In this document: piece by piece, positions 1 through 8,031 of the stretch
Numbering within the stretch: the stretch's first letter is position 1
How the letters are laid out: each line of letters starts with the position of its first letter
Origin: Actinacidiphila oryziradicis
Lineage (GTDB): Bacteria; Actinomycetota; Actinomycetes; Streptomycetales; Streptomycetaceae
NCBI RefSeq assembly: GCF_005047355.1
Contig: NZ_SUMC01000060.1
Coordinates: forward strand, 1-50,843
Direction: 5' to 3'
DNA length: 50,843 bases
The notes under the pieces: model-generated
Seen by the model: only the letters and a program-made list of their open reading frames with translations
The model's database searches: none
What the model was told of the DNA's origin: nothing
Program-made: the position numbers and the translations under genes

Positions 1-1
1 C

Positions 2-73
2 GGAAGGGTGCCTCCCCTGCACGTGATCCAGTCCTAGAGAAGCTGAATCATCGCAGGTCGGAAGCACCCTTCC
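2..73. repeat. 10-bp perfect inverted repeat at the window edge
   Basis: GGAAGGGTGC at 2-11 is the exact reverse complement of GCACCCTTCC at 64-73, with 52 bases between. No gene overlaps it. It could be the end of an insertion sequence, a protein-binding site or a weak hairpin terminator for a gene to the left. Nothing else between here and the methyltransferase start at 257 looks coding. Confidence 0.4.
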
Positions 74-256
74 TCCATGAGGTGACTGGCTGTCACTGAA
101 GTGCCTGGTGCCGTGAATTCGTGAGGCTGTCAGCTCGGGGGATGGCCCGGCTCGGCGGGCCCGTCCTACGCTGCGGCAAGGGCGATGCTCGTCGCGTCGA
201 CTCGCGGCGTGGCAACGACCGGACGGATCCGCCCGGCCAGAAGGAATAACACTGCC

Positions 257-1324
257 ATGACTGCAGCTGCCACATTCACACGCCTTCGCGAGTACATGGT
301 CGGGCCTTCGCGCTTGATGACACTGCTGTCATGTTTCGAACTGGGCATCATCGACCTGCTCCGGGACAAGCCGGGTATGACCGCGGCCGAACTCGGCGAG
401 GCGGTCGGGGCCAACCCCGCGGCGGTCGAGCAGTTGCTGCACTTGCCGGTGAAAGAAGGCTTCGTGGCCAGGGACGCCGAAACCGGCGGCTACCGCCTCG
501 ACGCGTTCGGACGCATCGCGCCGATCCGGCTGCGCCAGGTGCGCGAGATCATGGACATGGTCAAGGTCGTGATGCTCCGGCAGATGTTCTACCTCACCGA
601 GAGCGTCCGTTCCGGTTCTCTAGTCGGCTTGAAAGAGCTCTACGACTTCGACGGGAACCTCTACGAGGCCGTCGGCGAGCACCGGGACCTGCGCGAGTCG
701 TGGGCGACCATGATGGACGGCGTCACGACCCTGACCGACCCCTGGTTCTTCCGCAACATCGACATCCCGCGCGGGGCGCGGGTGCTCGACCTGGCCGGCA
801 ACACCGGGCTCGGCGCGATCCTCACCCACCAGCTCAGCGAATCGTCCGGGCTGCACGTGACGACGTTCGACCTGCCGGAGAAGCAGGAGGAGTGCCTCGC
901 CAACTTCCGGTCGCACGGGGTCGCGGAACGCAGCTCCTTCATCGGCGGGGACGTTTTCGCCAGCGTGCCCGCGGGCTTCGACGTGGTGCTCGTCAAGCAC
1001 TTCCTCGACATGTTCGACAAGCGCGACGTGGTCCGCATCCTGACCAACGTCTACCAGGCGCTGGACGTCGGCGGGCAGGTCAACATCCTCGTTCCGGTGT
1101 ACCCGGACGACATCACCGAGGCGAGCAGCGCGGGCGTGGACATCTTCCCCGCGTACTTCCTCGCCTGCACGATGGGCCAGGGCGGGCCGCAGCAGCTGTC
1201 CACGTACCGGAAGTGGCTCGAGGAGTGCGGGTTCAAGGTGACCAAGGCGATCGCGCAGGACCTGACCGCCATGCCGGGTGCCCTGATCGCGCACGGCATC
1301 CTGTCGGCGACGAAGGTCGCGTAA
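257..1324 (+). CDS. SAM-dependent O-methyltransferase (winged-helix plus Rossmann, PF00891 type)
   Basis: A 355-residue protein. Residues 1-110 form a small-molecule methyltransferase dimerisation winged helix (LGIIDLLRDKPGMTAAELGE). Residues about 140-350 are a class I SAM fold with the glycine-rich loop at LDLAGNTGLGAIL and the acidic end of strand 2 at TTFDLPE. The family methylates hydroxyls on aromatic or polyketide natural products. The ATG at 257 is chosen over one 24 codons upstream because AAGGA sits about 8 bases before it and family similarity starts there. The acyltransferase gene begins 3 bases after its stop, so the two are translationally coupled. The likely role, inferred, is O-methylation of the ansamycin-type product. 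The substrate cannot be read from sequence. Confidence 0.85.
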   Translation: MTAAATFTRLREYMVGPSRLMTLLSCFELGIIDLLRDKPGMTAAELGEAVGANPAAVEQLLHLPVKEGFVARDAETGGYRLDAFGRIAPIRLRQVREIMDMVKVVMLRQMFYLTESVRSGSLVGLKELYDFDGNLYEAVGEHRDLRESWATMMDGVTTLTDPWFFRNIDIPRGARVLDLAGNTGLGAILTHQLSESSGLHVTTFDLPEKQEECLANFRSHGVAERSSFIGGDVFASVPAGFDVVLVKHFLDMFDKRDVVRILTNVYQALDVGGQVNILVPVYPDDITEASSAGVDIFPAYFLACTMGQGGPQQLSTYRKWLEECGFKVTKAIAQDLTAMPGALIAHGILSATKVA

Positions 1325-1327
1325 GCC

Positions 1328-2698
1328 GTGACGGCACCGAACATCCGGCGGGTACTGGCACCCACCGAGGCGATCTTCGTCGGCGACGAGACGTACGTGG
1401 GCTATTCGGTGCGCGTCGCGGGCCGAATAGACCTCGAGGCACTGCAGGTCGCCTACGCGGCCGTGTGCCAGGCGTATCCGGTGCTCCCGGCACGCCTGGA
1501 CCTAGACAACGGCGCCCCGGCCGTGGTGCCCTCGGACGTACAACCGGAAATCTGGTGCGCCGACGGCGACCCGGACCTGCCGCTGCGTCACGTGACGCTC
1601 GACCAGTGCCGTGCGCTCAGCGCCCTCGAAGTGATCCAGAACCGCACGAGCGGCACGGACGGCGCGGACGCCACGAACGGCACGGACGCGAGCGTCACCC
1701 TGGCTACGCAGCACAGCATCGCCGACGCGGACCATTCCCTCGCCGTGCTCGCCGCCTTGTGGTCGGCCTACACCGACGCGGTCGCCGGCGTGCCGATCGC
1801 GCTACCGCGCAACGGCTATCCCCGGTCGTTGGAAGATCTGCTGGCCGAACGCGGCATTGGTATCGGCACCGGCACCGCGGCCGCTCCGACGCACCCGGTC
1901 GAGGCGGAGACGGCGCGGCCCTCAACCGACTCAGTGCAACCCCCGCCCAACTCAGTCCGACCCTCAGCCGACTCGGTACCGCACGTTCGGCACGTCGCCG
2001 GGTTCCGGCTGAGCCGGGAGCGGACAGCCGCTCTGATCGCGCTCGGCCACCGCGAGCAGGTCACCATCAATAGCCTGCTGTCCGGCGTCGTACTGTTGGC
2101 CGAGGCAGAAATCCGCGACCTGCCGCTCGCCGACCTCGTCTACCGGTTCTCGGTGAATCTGCGCAGCCACCTCACTCCCCCGGTCGGCCCGGCCGAGGGC
2201 ACGAACATCGCCGGCGGTCTGCGGTTCCAACTGGCCGACAGCGCGGACGGCGCAGCCAAGCCCGACGCGATCGCGCTCGGCCGCGCCGTAGGCGCGCGGC
2301 TGCGCGCCGGCCTGGCCGACGGCTCCGTGCAGCGAGCGCTGGTGGACCGAGTCGGTCGCGCACCCGCCGCCGCTGCGACCGCCGCGCCGGTCGCAGCGCC
2401 GGTGCCGCGACCGGTGCCGCGACCGGCGCAGCGGTCGGCGGCCGTGGTGAGCATGGTGAACTGGGGCACCGTGCCGGTGCTGCAACACCCGGAAGACCTG
2501 CGGCTCGTCGACTTCCGATCCGCTTCGCGCATGCGCGTACTGCCGGGACGCCAGAAGTTCGCCGCGATCGGCGGCTACGTGGCGCACACGTTCGACGGGA
2601 GGCTCGGAGTCGAACTGTCCTGGCCGGAAGCGGACCCGGAGCAGACCAAGCGTCTCGACCTGATACAGGAGCGGCTGACCGAGCTCGCCGATCGCTGA
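1328..2698 (+). CDS. PapA5 / Rif-Orf20-like condensation-fold O-acyltransferase
   Basis: A 456-residue member of the condensation-domain-like acyltransferases. The catalytic motif reads QHSIADADHS (about residue 124), matching HHxxxDG of PapA5 with the first His replaced by Gln and the base His and Asp kept. The latch region VSMVNWGTVPVL lies near residue 375. PapA5 transfers polyketide acyl groups from an ACP to diols, and the related Rif-Orf20 acetylates the C25 hydroxyl of rifamycin. That and its coupling to an O-methyltransferase suggest late esterification of the polyketide; release of the chain is a less likely alternative. Odd features are three low-complexity insertions: a Gly-Thr-Asp-Ala run near residues 108-120, a repeated PSxDSV segment near 197-218, and an Ala/Pro/Arg run near 340-370. 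The start is GTG. Confidence 0.8.
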   Translation: MTAPNIRRVLAPTEAIFVGDETYVGYSVRVAGRIDLEALQVAYAAVCQAYPVLPARLDLDNGAPAVVPSDVQPEIWCADGDPDLPLRHVTLDQCRALSALEVIQNRTSGTDGADATNGTDASVTLATQHSIADADHSLAVLAALWSAYTDAVAGVPIALPRNGYPRSLEDLLAERGIGIGTGTAAAPTHPVEAETARPSTDSVQPPPNSVRPSADSVPHVRHVAGFRLSRERTAALIALGHREQVTINSLLSGVVLLAEAEIRDLPLADLVYRFSVNLRSHLTPPVGPAEGTNIAGGLRFQLADSADGAAKPDAIALGRAVGARLRAGLADGSVQRALVDRVGRAPAAAATAAPVAAPVPRPVPRPAQRSAAVVSMVNWGTVPVLQHPEDLRLVDFRSASRMRVLPGRQKFAAIGGYVAHTFDGRLGVELSWPEADPEQTKRLDLIQERLTELADR

Positions 2699-2802
2699 AC
2701 AAAACCAAGGCCCAAATCAAGGTCAAGGTCAAGGTCAACGGCAACGGCAACGTCCTGCGTTTCGCCCTGCCGGCCGTCTGCGGCCTACTCACGATCCTCA
2801 CC

Positions 2803-3120
2803 GTGCTGACGGCGACGAAAGTGCACACCGCGGCGACAGTCATCTGCTTCCCGCTCATGTTCGCCTTCGGCCTCAGCTGGTGGTCCGGCGGCATCAGCCG
2901 GCAGACACGCCTGGCGCGGCACGCCCCGCAGCAGCGCCCACAAGCCATCGGCCTTCACTTCTCCGCGCAGTTCCTCGGTGTGGCGATCGGCGGAGCGCTC
3001 GGCGGCGCGGTGCTCTCGGGCTTCGGCCCGATCGCCGTCCCGGTGGTCGGTGCCGCGATAGCCGCCCTGACCGTGCTCAGCGTCCGCCAGACCGCGCCGT
3101 CCCCGGCAGCTGGCGCTTGA
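2803..3120 (+). pseudogene. Membrane-protein fragment, probably C-terminal end of an MFS transporter
   Basis: The open frame starts at a GTG but runs upstream without a stop past 2700, through a charged repeat (KVKVKVNGNGN) encoded by short tandem repeats. The protein has three or four hydrophobic helices and a motif, LGVAIGGALGGAVLSGFGP, typical of the last helices of DHA1-type MFS exporters, and ends SVRQTAPSP. A whole transporter has about 400 residues; only about 105-135 are here and no good ribosome site is visible. I read it as the remnant of an exporter gene that once followed the acyltransferase. A small independent membrane protein cannot be excluded. Confidence 0.45.
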
Positions 3121-3208
3121 TCGACGGACGCCGCCCGGGGTCCGGCCGACTGGCGTATGCGGTATCACCCTCCGACACGTGATCCGTCTGTGGTGGAGGT
3201 TCTAAAGC

Positions 3209-3248
3209 ACTGCCGCCGCGACCCCGGCGGGCGGGGTGCGGCGGCAGT
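3209..3248. terminator. Bidirectional hairpin terminator
   Basis: ACTGCCGCCGC (3209-3219) pairs perfectly with GCGGCGGCAGT (3238-3248), and an inner ACCCC/GGGGT stem extends it after one bulged G. It lies between the plus-strand genes ending at 3120 and the minus-strand methyltransferase ending at 3354, so it can end transcription from both sides. Next to it (about 3274-3350) is a run of imperfect GCTCACG/GCCCGAG repeats with no coding content. Confidence 0.7.
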
Positions 3249-3353
3249 CGCGTTCGGATGGGGCTCGCCGCTCGCGGCTCAGGCGCGCTGCTCACGGCTC
3301 ACGGCTCGCAGCCCGAGGCTCACGGCTCCCGGCCCGAGGCCCGAGGCGCGCGA

Positions 3354-4064
3354 TCAGTTGCGGGTCACCTCGAGCACCCAGATCGGCAGAAGCGGAGCGC
3401 CGTTCTCGTCGACCTCGAACTGGTTGCCCTTGATGTCGTGCCGGTGCTCCTGCTTGAGCGCGGGCATGGTCACGAATTCCGGGCTGAGCGACACGATCGT
3501 CCACTCCTGGCCGGCGAACGCGGTGCGGAGCATCTCGTCGGTGATCGGCTCGGGGCCGGCGAGGTCACCGCGCGCGCACCACTGGAGCAGACGCGCGCCC
3601 GAGCGCATGGCCCGCGCCAGCGCGGCGACGTAGTCGGGCCGCTGCTCGGCGGTGAAGCAGTGGAACAGCGACGCGCTGACCACGGTGTCGAAGTCGTCGT
3701 CGAACCCGGCCAGCTCGGTCGCGTCGGCGACCGCGAAGGTCGCGGTGACGCCCTGCTGCGCCGCCCGCGAGTTGGCCTTGGCGATCGCGGAGGGGGCGAA
3801 GTCCACCCCGGTCACGCGGTAGCCGAGTCCGGCCAGGTGGATCGCGTTGTCGCCGGGGCCGCAGCCGATGTCGAGCAGGTCGCCCTCGAGGGGAATGCGG
3901 TTCTCCTTGAGGAGCTTGAGCAGCGTCTGCTTGGGCTTGCCGTGGTCCCACGGCATCTTGTCCAGCTCGACCCCGTCGACCAGCACACCCTCACGGTAGG
4001 CTCGCTCGAAGTCCAGGGTTCGCGCGTCGAAATTCTGGAACGGGTCAATCTCGGTCTCGGTCAT
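3354..4064 (-). CDS. Class I SAM-dependent methyltransferase, small soluble type
   Basis: 236 residues. Motif I is LLDIGCGPGDNAIHLA (about 64-79), followed by GVDFAP for the ribose-binding acid and VVSASLFHCF for motif IV. This N-terminal pattern is seen in small methyltransferases of the TehB and thiopurine type that act on small nucleophiles. A 101-base AT-richer gap separates it from the FMN reductase upstream, so it is the last gene of the minus-strand run or has its own promoter. Its substrate is not predictable; O-, N- or S-methylation of the cluster product or of an intermediate are all possible. Confidence 0.8.
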   Translation of the reverse strand: MTETEIDPFQNFDARTLDFERAYREGVLVDGVELDKMPWDHGKPKQTLLKLLKENRIPLEGDLLDIGCGPGDNAIHLAGLGYRVTGVDFAPSAIAKANSRAAQQGVTATFAVADATELAGFDDDFDTVVSASLFHCFTAEQRPDYVAALARAMRSGARLLQWCARGDLAGPEPITDEMLRTAFAGQEWTIVSLSPEFVTMPALKQEHRHDIKGNQFEVDENGAPLLPIWVLEVTRN

Positions 4065-4165
4065 CGGCTCCGACCCTGTATGTCGATGGTGGTTTATCTG
4101 ACGATATTGCGAAATTGCGTGCCGGCGGATCCCTTAACCTGACAACGTCATCCGCGGTGATCCGC

Positions 4166-4729
4166 TCAGGTTCCGCGCAAAGGGGCGAGGGCGTCGGCCA
4201 GCGCGATCACTTCGCCGAGCATTTGACGCAGCGCTCCCTCGTGACGCGGGTCCGGGTTGAACACCGCGTAATTCTCGAAGTCGTTATGCATCGAGAGGGT
4301 GACCTCGGTGTGCACGGGCGCCAGCATGACGGCGCCGGCGATCCCACGTAGGTGCTCCAGCGCGCGGGCGCCGCCCGCGGTGCTGCCGTAGCCGACCAGC
4401 CCGGCGGCCTTGTGGTTCCATTCGTGGTACACGACGTCGATCGCGTTCTTGAGCGCTCCCGGGATCGACCTGTTGTACTCGGGGGTGACGAACACGTACC
4501 CGTCTAGCTCGGCGACCTTGGCACTCCAGGCTCGAGTATGCGCATGCTGGTAGTCGCGCAGAAGTGGGGACCGTGGCTCGTCGAACAGGGGCAGGTTGTA
4601 GTCGGCAACGTCGACGAGGTCGAACTCGGCGTCGTCGCGCTCGCCAGCCGCCTTCTCCACCCACCGCGCGACCTGCGGGCCGAGCCTGCCGGGGCGGGTA
4701 CTGCCGACGATGATGCCGATCTTGGTCAT
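4166..4729 (-). CDS. NAD(P)H-dependent FMN reductase (flavodoxin-like fold)
   Basis: 187 residues of the PF03358 family. The phosphate-binding loop is GSTRPGRLGPQVA (residues 9-21), and the family motif TPEYNRSIPGALKNAID (about 82-98) is complete. Such enzymes reduce FMN or quinones with NAD(P)H and often feed flavin monooxygenases. No monooxygenase is visible in this window, so either its partner lies outside or it acts directly on a quinone; a naphthalenic ansamycin core would be a quinone or hydroquinone. Its ATG overlaps the stop of the upstream oxidoreductase (ATGA at 4726-4729), showing co-translation. Confidence 0.88.
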   Translation of the reverse strand: MTKIGIIVGSTRPGRLGPQVARWVEKAAGERDDAEFDLVDVADYNLPLFDEPRSPLLRDYQHAHTRAWSAKVAELDGYVFVTPEYNRSIPGALKNAIDVVYHEWNHKAAGLVGYGSTAGGARALEHLRGIAGAVMLAPVHTEVTLSMHNDFENYAVFNPDPRHEGALRQMLGEVIALADALAPLRGT

Positions 4730-5679
4730 AGGTCGACCACCTGGCCGGTGCGGGCCGATGCGTAGGCGGCCTCGACGATGCGCAGCGTGCGCAGGCCGGC
4801 GGCGCCGTCGGGGCCGGCCGGCTGCTCGCCGTCGCGCACCGCGGCGGCGAACTCGGCGAGCATGAGCTGCCGGGCGTCGGTGCCGCCCGGCTCCCAGCGC
4901 GCGCCGGCGGTGGTCGCGTCGAAGCCGTCCAGGAGCCTGGGCCTGCCGGTGTACTCGATGCCGGCCCGGTCGCCGATGAAGGTCATGACGGGCCCGGTCG
5001 CCGCGATGGTCGGGCTCCAGCTCGCGTCCAGGGACACGACCACCCCGCTCGCGTGGCGCACGGTGAGCAGCGCAGCGCTGTCGACTTCCGGGTCGCCGCT
5101 CAGGATGGTGTTCACTTGCGCGTACACCGAGACAGCCGGGTCGCCGCCGAGCACGGACTCGACCATGTCGAGCAGCACCGGCGCGTTGCCCGCGAGCGCC
5201 GGCCCGGGGCGACCGGAGTCGTGGTAAGCGCCGTGGATGGTGGTGAGTTCGCCGACGTGCTTGTTCTCGGTGATCGCCCGGCGCACGGCGGCGAAGATCG
5301 GGCCGCAGCGGCCCGGCGAGGCGAAGGTCAGCCGGATGCCCGCCGCGACCATGGCCTCGGCGGCGGCGACGGCAGTGGCAGCGGCAGTGGCAGTGGCAGC
5401 AGACTCGGCGGCATCGATCTTAGCGACGGCGGCGGTGGCGGTGGCCACCGGCGAGGGGTGTTCGGCGAGTACCGGAGCACCCGCTTCGGCCAGTCGCGTG
5501 GTCAGGTCGCGATGCCCGGTGAGTTCGCCGGTGACGACGACGGCGTCGGGACGTTGCGCGAGGACCTCGTCCCAGCCGTCGGGTCCGGCGGTGACCGGAT
5601 CGAGGTCGGGCAGGGCACTGAGCGGGCTGAGGTATTCCTGCGCCCGGTGCGGGTCCGACGAGAGCACGGCGATCTTCAT
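4726..5679 (-). CDS. Degenerate Gfo/Idh/MocA-family protein
   Basis: 317 residues, co-linear with Gfo/Idh/MocA oxidoreductases in the second half (RCGPIFAAVRRAITENKHVG, then a beta-sheet C-terminal domain with GDRAGIEYTGRPRL). Two hallmarks are missing. The N-terminus MKIAVLSSDPHRAQ lacks the GxGxxG nucleotide loop, and the usual EKP catalytic motif reads EHP (VLAEHPSPVA), so the catalytic Lys is gone. An Ala/Thr run near residues 90-110 is encoded by GGCAGT/GGCAGC repeats. It overlaps both neighbours by 4 bases. I infer a non-catalytic partner of the oxidoreductase encoded just upstream, or a decaying copy. The start is ATG at 5679. Confidence 0.72.
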   Translation of the reverse strand: MKIAVLSSDPHRAQEYLSPLSALPDLDPVTAGPDGWDEVLAQRPDAVVVTGELTGHRDLTTRLAEAGAPVLAEHPSPVATATAAVAKIDAAESAATATAAATAVAAAEAMVAAGIRLTFASPGRCGPIFAAVRRAITENKHVGELTTIHGAYHDSGRPGPALAGNAPVLLDMVESVLGGDPAVSVYAQVNTILSGDPEVDSAALLTVRHASGVVVSLDASWSPTIAATGPVMTFIGDRAGIEYTGRPRLLDGFDATTAGARWEPGGTDARQLMLAEFAAAVRDGEQPAGPDGAAGLRTLRIVEAAYASARTGQVVDL

Positions 5680-6659
5680 GCGACCCCCAGTACGGGAATT
5701 TCCACGACGCGCCCGGTCCACGCGGACTCGGCGGCGGCCGCGGTGATGCGGGTGGTGGCCAGCGCGTCGCGCGCGCACAGTCGCGGCGGCGGGCCGCCGA
5801 GGAACGCGTCGGAGAACTCGCGCAGCTCCAGGTCGAACACGGATTCGCCGTAAGCGCCCGGGATTCCGGCGGCATCGCCGGTCACGCTGATCTCCTGCGG
5901 CCATTGCGAGTCGTAGGCGACGGTTCCGCCGGTGCCGGAGACGTGGTAGCTGACGCGGACCGACGGTTGCGGAGTCGCGGTCCACCGGCACACGATCTGG
6001 CTGAGCGCGCCACTGGCATGGGTGAGCACGACCGTTCCGGTCGCCGCGGCCCCCTCTGGTGCGGGCGCGGGCAGGTCGCCCTGATAGTGGGCGTGCACCC
6101 GGACCACGTCGCCGAAGACCCAGTAGGCCAGGTCGACGCCGTGCAGCAGTTGGTCGGTGAGGATGCCGCCGGATTCCGCGGACGCCGGACCGCTCCACGG
6201 CCGCGGGTGGTAGCCGGCCACGGTGAAGCGCGCGGTCGTGCCGGTGCCGAGCGAGCCGTCGGCCACGAGTTCATGAAGCCGCGCGAAGGCCGGGGCGTAG
6301 CGGATGTCGTGCGCCGGGTAGAGCCGCAACCCGGCCGCTTCCGCGGCCTGGACGATCTTCTCCGCTTCGGCGGCCACCGCCGACAACGGCTTCTCGCACA
6401 CGATGTGCGCGCCCGCGGCGATCGCGGCCATCGCTATCTCGCGGTGCGTCGCGGTGGGTGTGCAGATGTCCACGACGTCCGCGCCGGCGAGCGCGTCGGC
6501 CAGCGAGTCGGCCGCGGTGGCCCCGAACTCGGCGGCCAGCTCCTTGTCCCGGCCGTCGACGGAGTACACGCGCACGGTCGCGCCGAGGCGGAGCCACGAG
6601 TCAAGGTGCAGGCGGGCGATCAGCCCGGCGCCGATCAGCGCGATCTCAAGCTGTGGCAC
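5676..6659 (-). CDS. Gfo/Idh/MocA-family NAD(P)-dependent oxidoreductase
   Basis: 327 residues. It has the nucleotide loop ALIGAGLIARLH at the N-terminus, CTPTATHREIA for the second nucleotide contact, the catalytic motif CEKPLS (about residue 92), and GGILTDQLLHGVDLAYWVFG, matching the family signature GGGxxxDxGxHxxD in relaxed form. These enzymes oxidise or reduce sugar-like polyols and alpha-hydroxy carbonyls. It is distinct from the RifL-like enzyme at 12564. It starts at a GTG inside the end of the carboxylesterase gene (14-base overlap) and is followed by a degenerate paralogue, so the two may form a heteromer. Confidence 0.85.
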   Translation of the reverse strand: MPQLEIALIGAGLIARLHLDSWLRLGATVRVYSVDGRDKELAAEFGATAADSLADALAGADVVDICTPTATHREIAMAAIAAGAHIVCEKPLSAVAAEAEKIVQAAEAAGLRLYPAHDIRYAPAFARLHELVADGSLGTGTTARFTVAGYHPRPWSGPASAESGGILTDQLLHGVDLAYWVFGDVVRVHAHYQGDLPAPAPEGAAATGTVVLTHASGALSQIVCRWTATPQPSVRVSYHVSGTGGTVAYDSQWPQEISVTGDAAGIPGAYGESVFDLELREFSDAFLGGPPPRLCARDALATTRITAAAAESAWTGRVVEIPVLGVA

Positions 6660-8031
6660 GGGCTTCCCGCCTCTGGTCGGTGTCGGCGGCGACGATCTGG
6701 TCGAAGCGGTCCGGGAGCCACTGCTTCCAGCCGGGGTCGCCGGTGCGCGCGAAGCTCGCGAGGGAGCGCTGGACCCGGACCGCGACCTCGCGGTCGGCCT
6801 CGGTGTTGGTCTCGTCGGCCGCGCTGTAGAACAGCGACTTCAGGTCGACGGCGTGGTGCGCCCTTCGTTCCGCCTCGGGCAGACGCGGTGCGCACTCGGT
6901 GTTGGTGGGGTGGTAGTCGTAGAGCTGCCGCCACACCGCCGCGCCGCTGCCCGCCGCCGCCTGGCTCATGCGCTCGGCCGGGTCGTGGAAGAGCCGCTTG
7001 GTCAGGGCCCTGACCTTCTCGTCGCGGTCCAGGCCGGGGACGGGGTCCGGGATGTTGCGCTCGTACCACTGGTCGGTCTGCGGTTCGGGGGCGTAGTAGA
7101 GGAACGCCGCCTCCTCCGCGGTCACGGAGATCAGCAGTTCGAGACCGGTCTGCGCCGATCCGGCGAGTGCGTCGACCACCGTGCTCGGCACGAGTTCGCC
7201 GTCAACGTACGGACGGTAGCCGAAGAACCCGTGCTCGGCGACCAGCTGGTTGTGGATGTGCCGCAGCGCCACGTTCGGCACGGTGCGCAGGTCCGTGATG
7301 GCGTCGCTCACGCGGGCGGCGGTGGTGCGGAACCGGTCCGCGAACTCGGCCATCTCCTCGGCGCTCATCAGTCTGCCGCCGCCGCTGTAGACGGCGCACC
7401 TGCGGAAGAGCGGACGGGCGCTGGGCACCGCGAGCAGGCCCGCGACCGCAGTCCCGCCGGAGGAGACGCCGAACAGGGTGAGGTTGTCCGGGTCGCCGCC
7501 GAACGCCGCGATGTTGTCCCGCAACCAACGCAGGGCCAGCAACTGGTCGCGGACACCAAGGTTCGCGGAGGACTCGAGCCCTGGGTCCAGGGCGCCCCAC
7601 GGGCCGAGCCGCCAATTCAGCGAGACCACGACGCAGCCGTGTTCAGCGGCATACACGTGCGGGTTCTCCACCTGGCAGCCGCTGCCGGAGGACCCGCCGC
7701 CCGCGTGCAGCCACACCAGCACCGGACACGGCGCGTCCACGTCCGCCGGTGCCCACACGTTGAGCACCAGACAGTCCTCGCTCTCCTGCGGCACCCGGCC
7801 GATACGGCCACGGGCCTGCCCGCCGCCGGAGATCATCTGGAGCTGCCAGCTGATCGGGCCGAACCGGGTCGCGTCCACGACGTCGGCCGCGGCGCGCTCG
7901 GGCACCGGCGGTGTGAAGCGCGCTTCCACGCGGCCGTACCGGATCCCATGCCAGGCGCGCACTCCCCGCTCCTCGAAGCCGCGCACCCGGCCGCTGGTGG
8001 TGGGCACCGTCAGCGGTGCCGTGGCGCCCAT
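6646..8031 (-). CDS. Type-B carboxylesterase / lipase (alpha-beta hydrolase)
   Basis: 461 residues of the PF00135 family. The nucleophile elbow is FGVSSGGTAVAG (normally GESAG), with its Ser about residue 193; the oxyanion region is VWLHAGGGSSGSG, and SEDCLVLNVWAP is the classical type-B signature. The acid and His of the triad are expected in EEAAFLYY and the Cterminal DYHPTNT region. There is no signal peptide, so it acts in the cytoplasm. It could hydrolyse an ester side chain or a thioester, which matters because no thioesterase or amide synthase for the PKS is visible. ATGA overlaps with the isochorismatase-like gene upstream show co-translation. Confidence 0.85.
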   Translation of the reverse strand: MGATAPLTVPTTSGRVRGFEERGVRAWHGIRYGRVEARFTPPVPERAAADVVDATRFGPISWQLQMISGGGQARGRIGRVPQESEDCLVLNVWAPADVDAPCPVLVWLHAGGGSSGSGCQVENPHVYAAEHGCVVVSLNWRLGPWGALDPGLESSANLGVRDQLLALRWLRDNIAAFGGDPDNLTLFGVSSGGTAVAGLLAVPSARPLFRRCAVYSGGGRLMSAEEMAEFADRFRTTAARVSDAITDLRTVPNVALRHIHNQLVAEHGFFGYRPYVDGELVPSTVVDALAGSAQTGLELLISVTAEEAAFLYYAPEPQTDQWYERNIPDPVPGLDRDEKVRALTKRLFHDPAERMSQAAAGSGAAVWRQLYDYHPTNTECAPRLPEAERRAHHAVDLKSLFYSAADETNTEADREVAVRVQRSLASFARTGDPGWKQWLPDRFDQIVAADTDQRREARATA

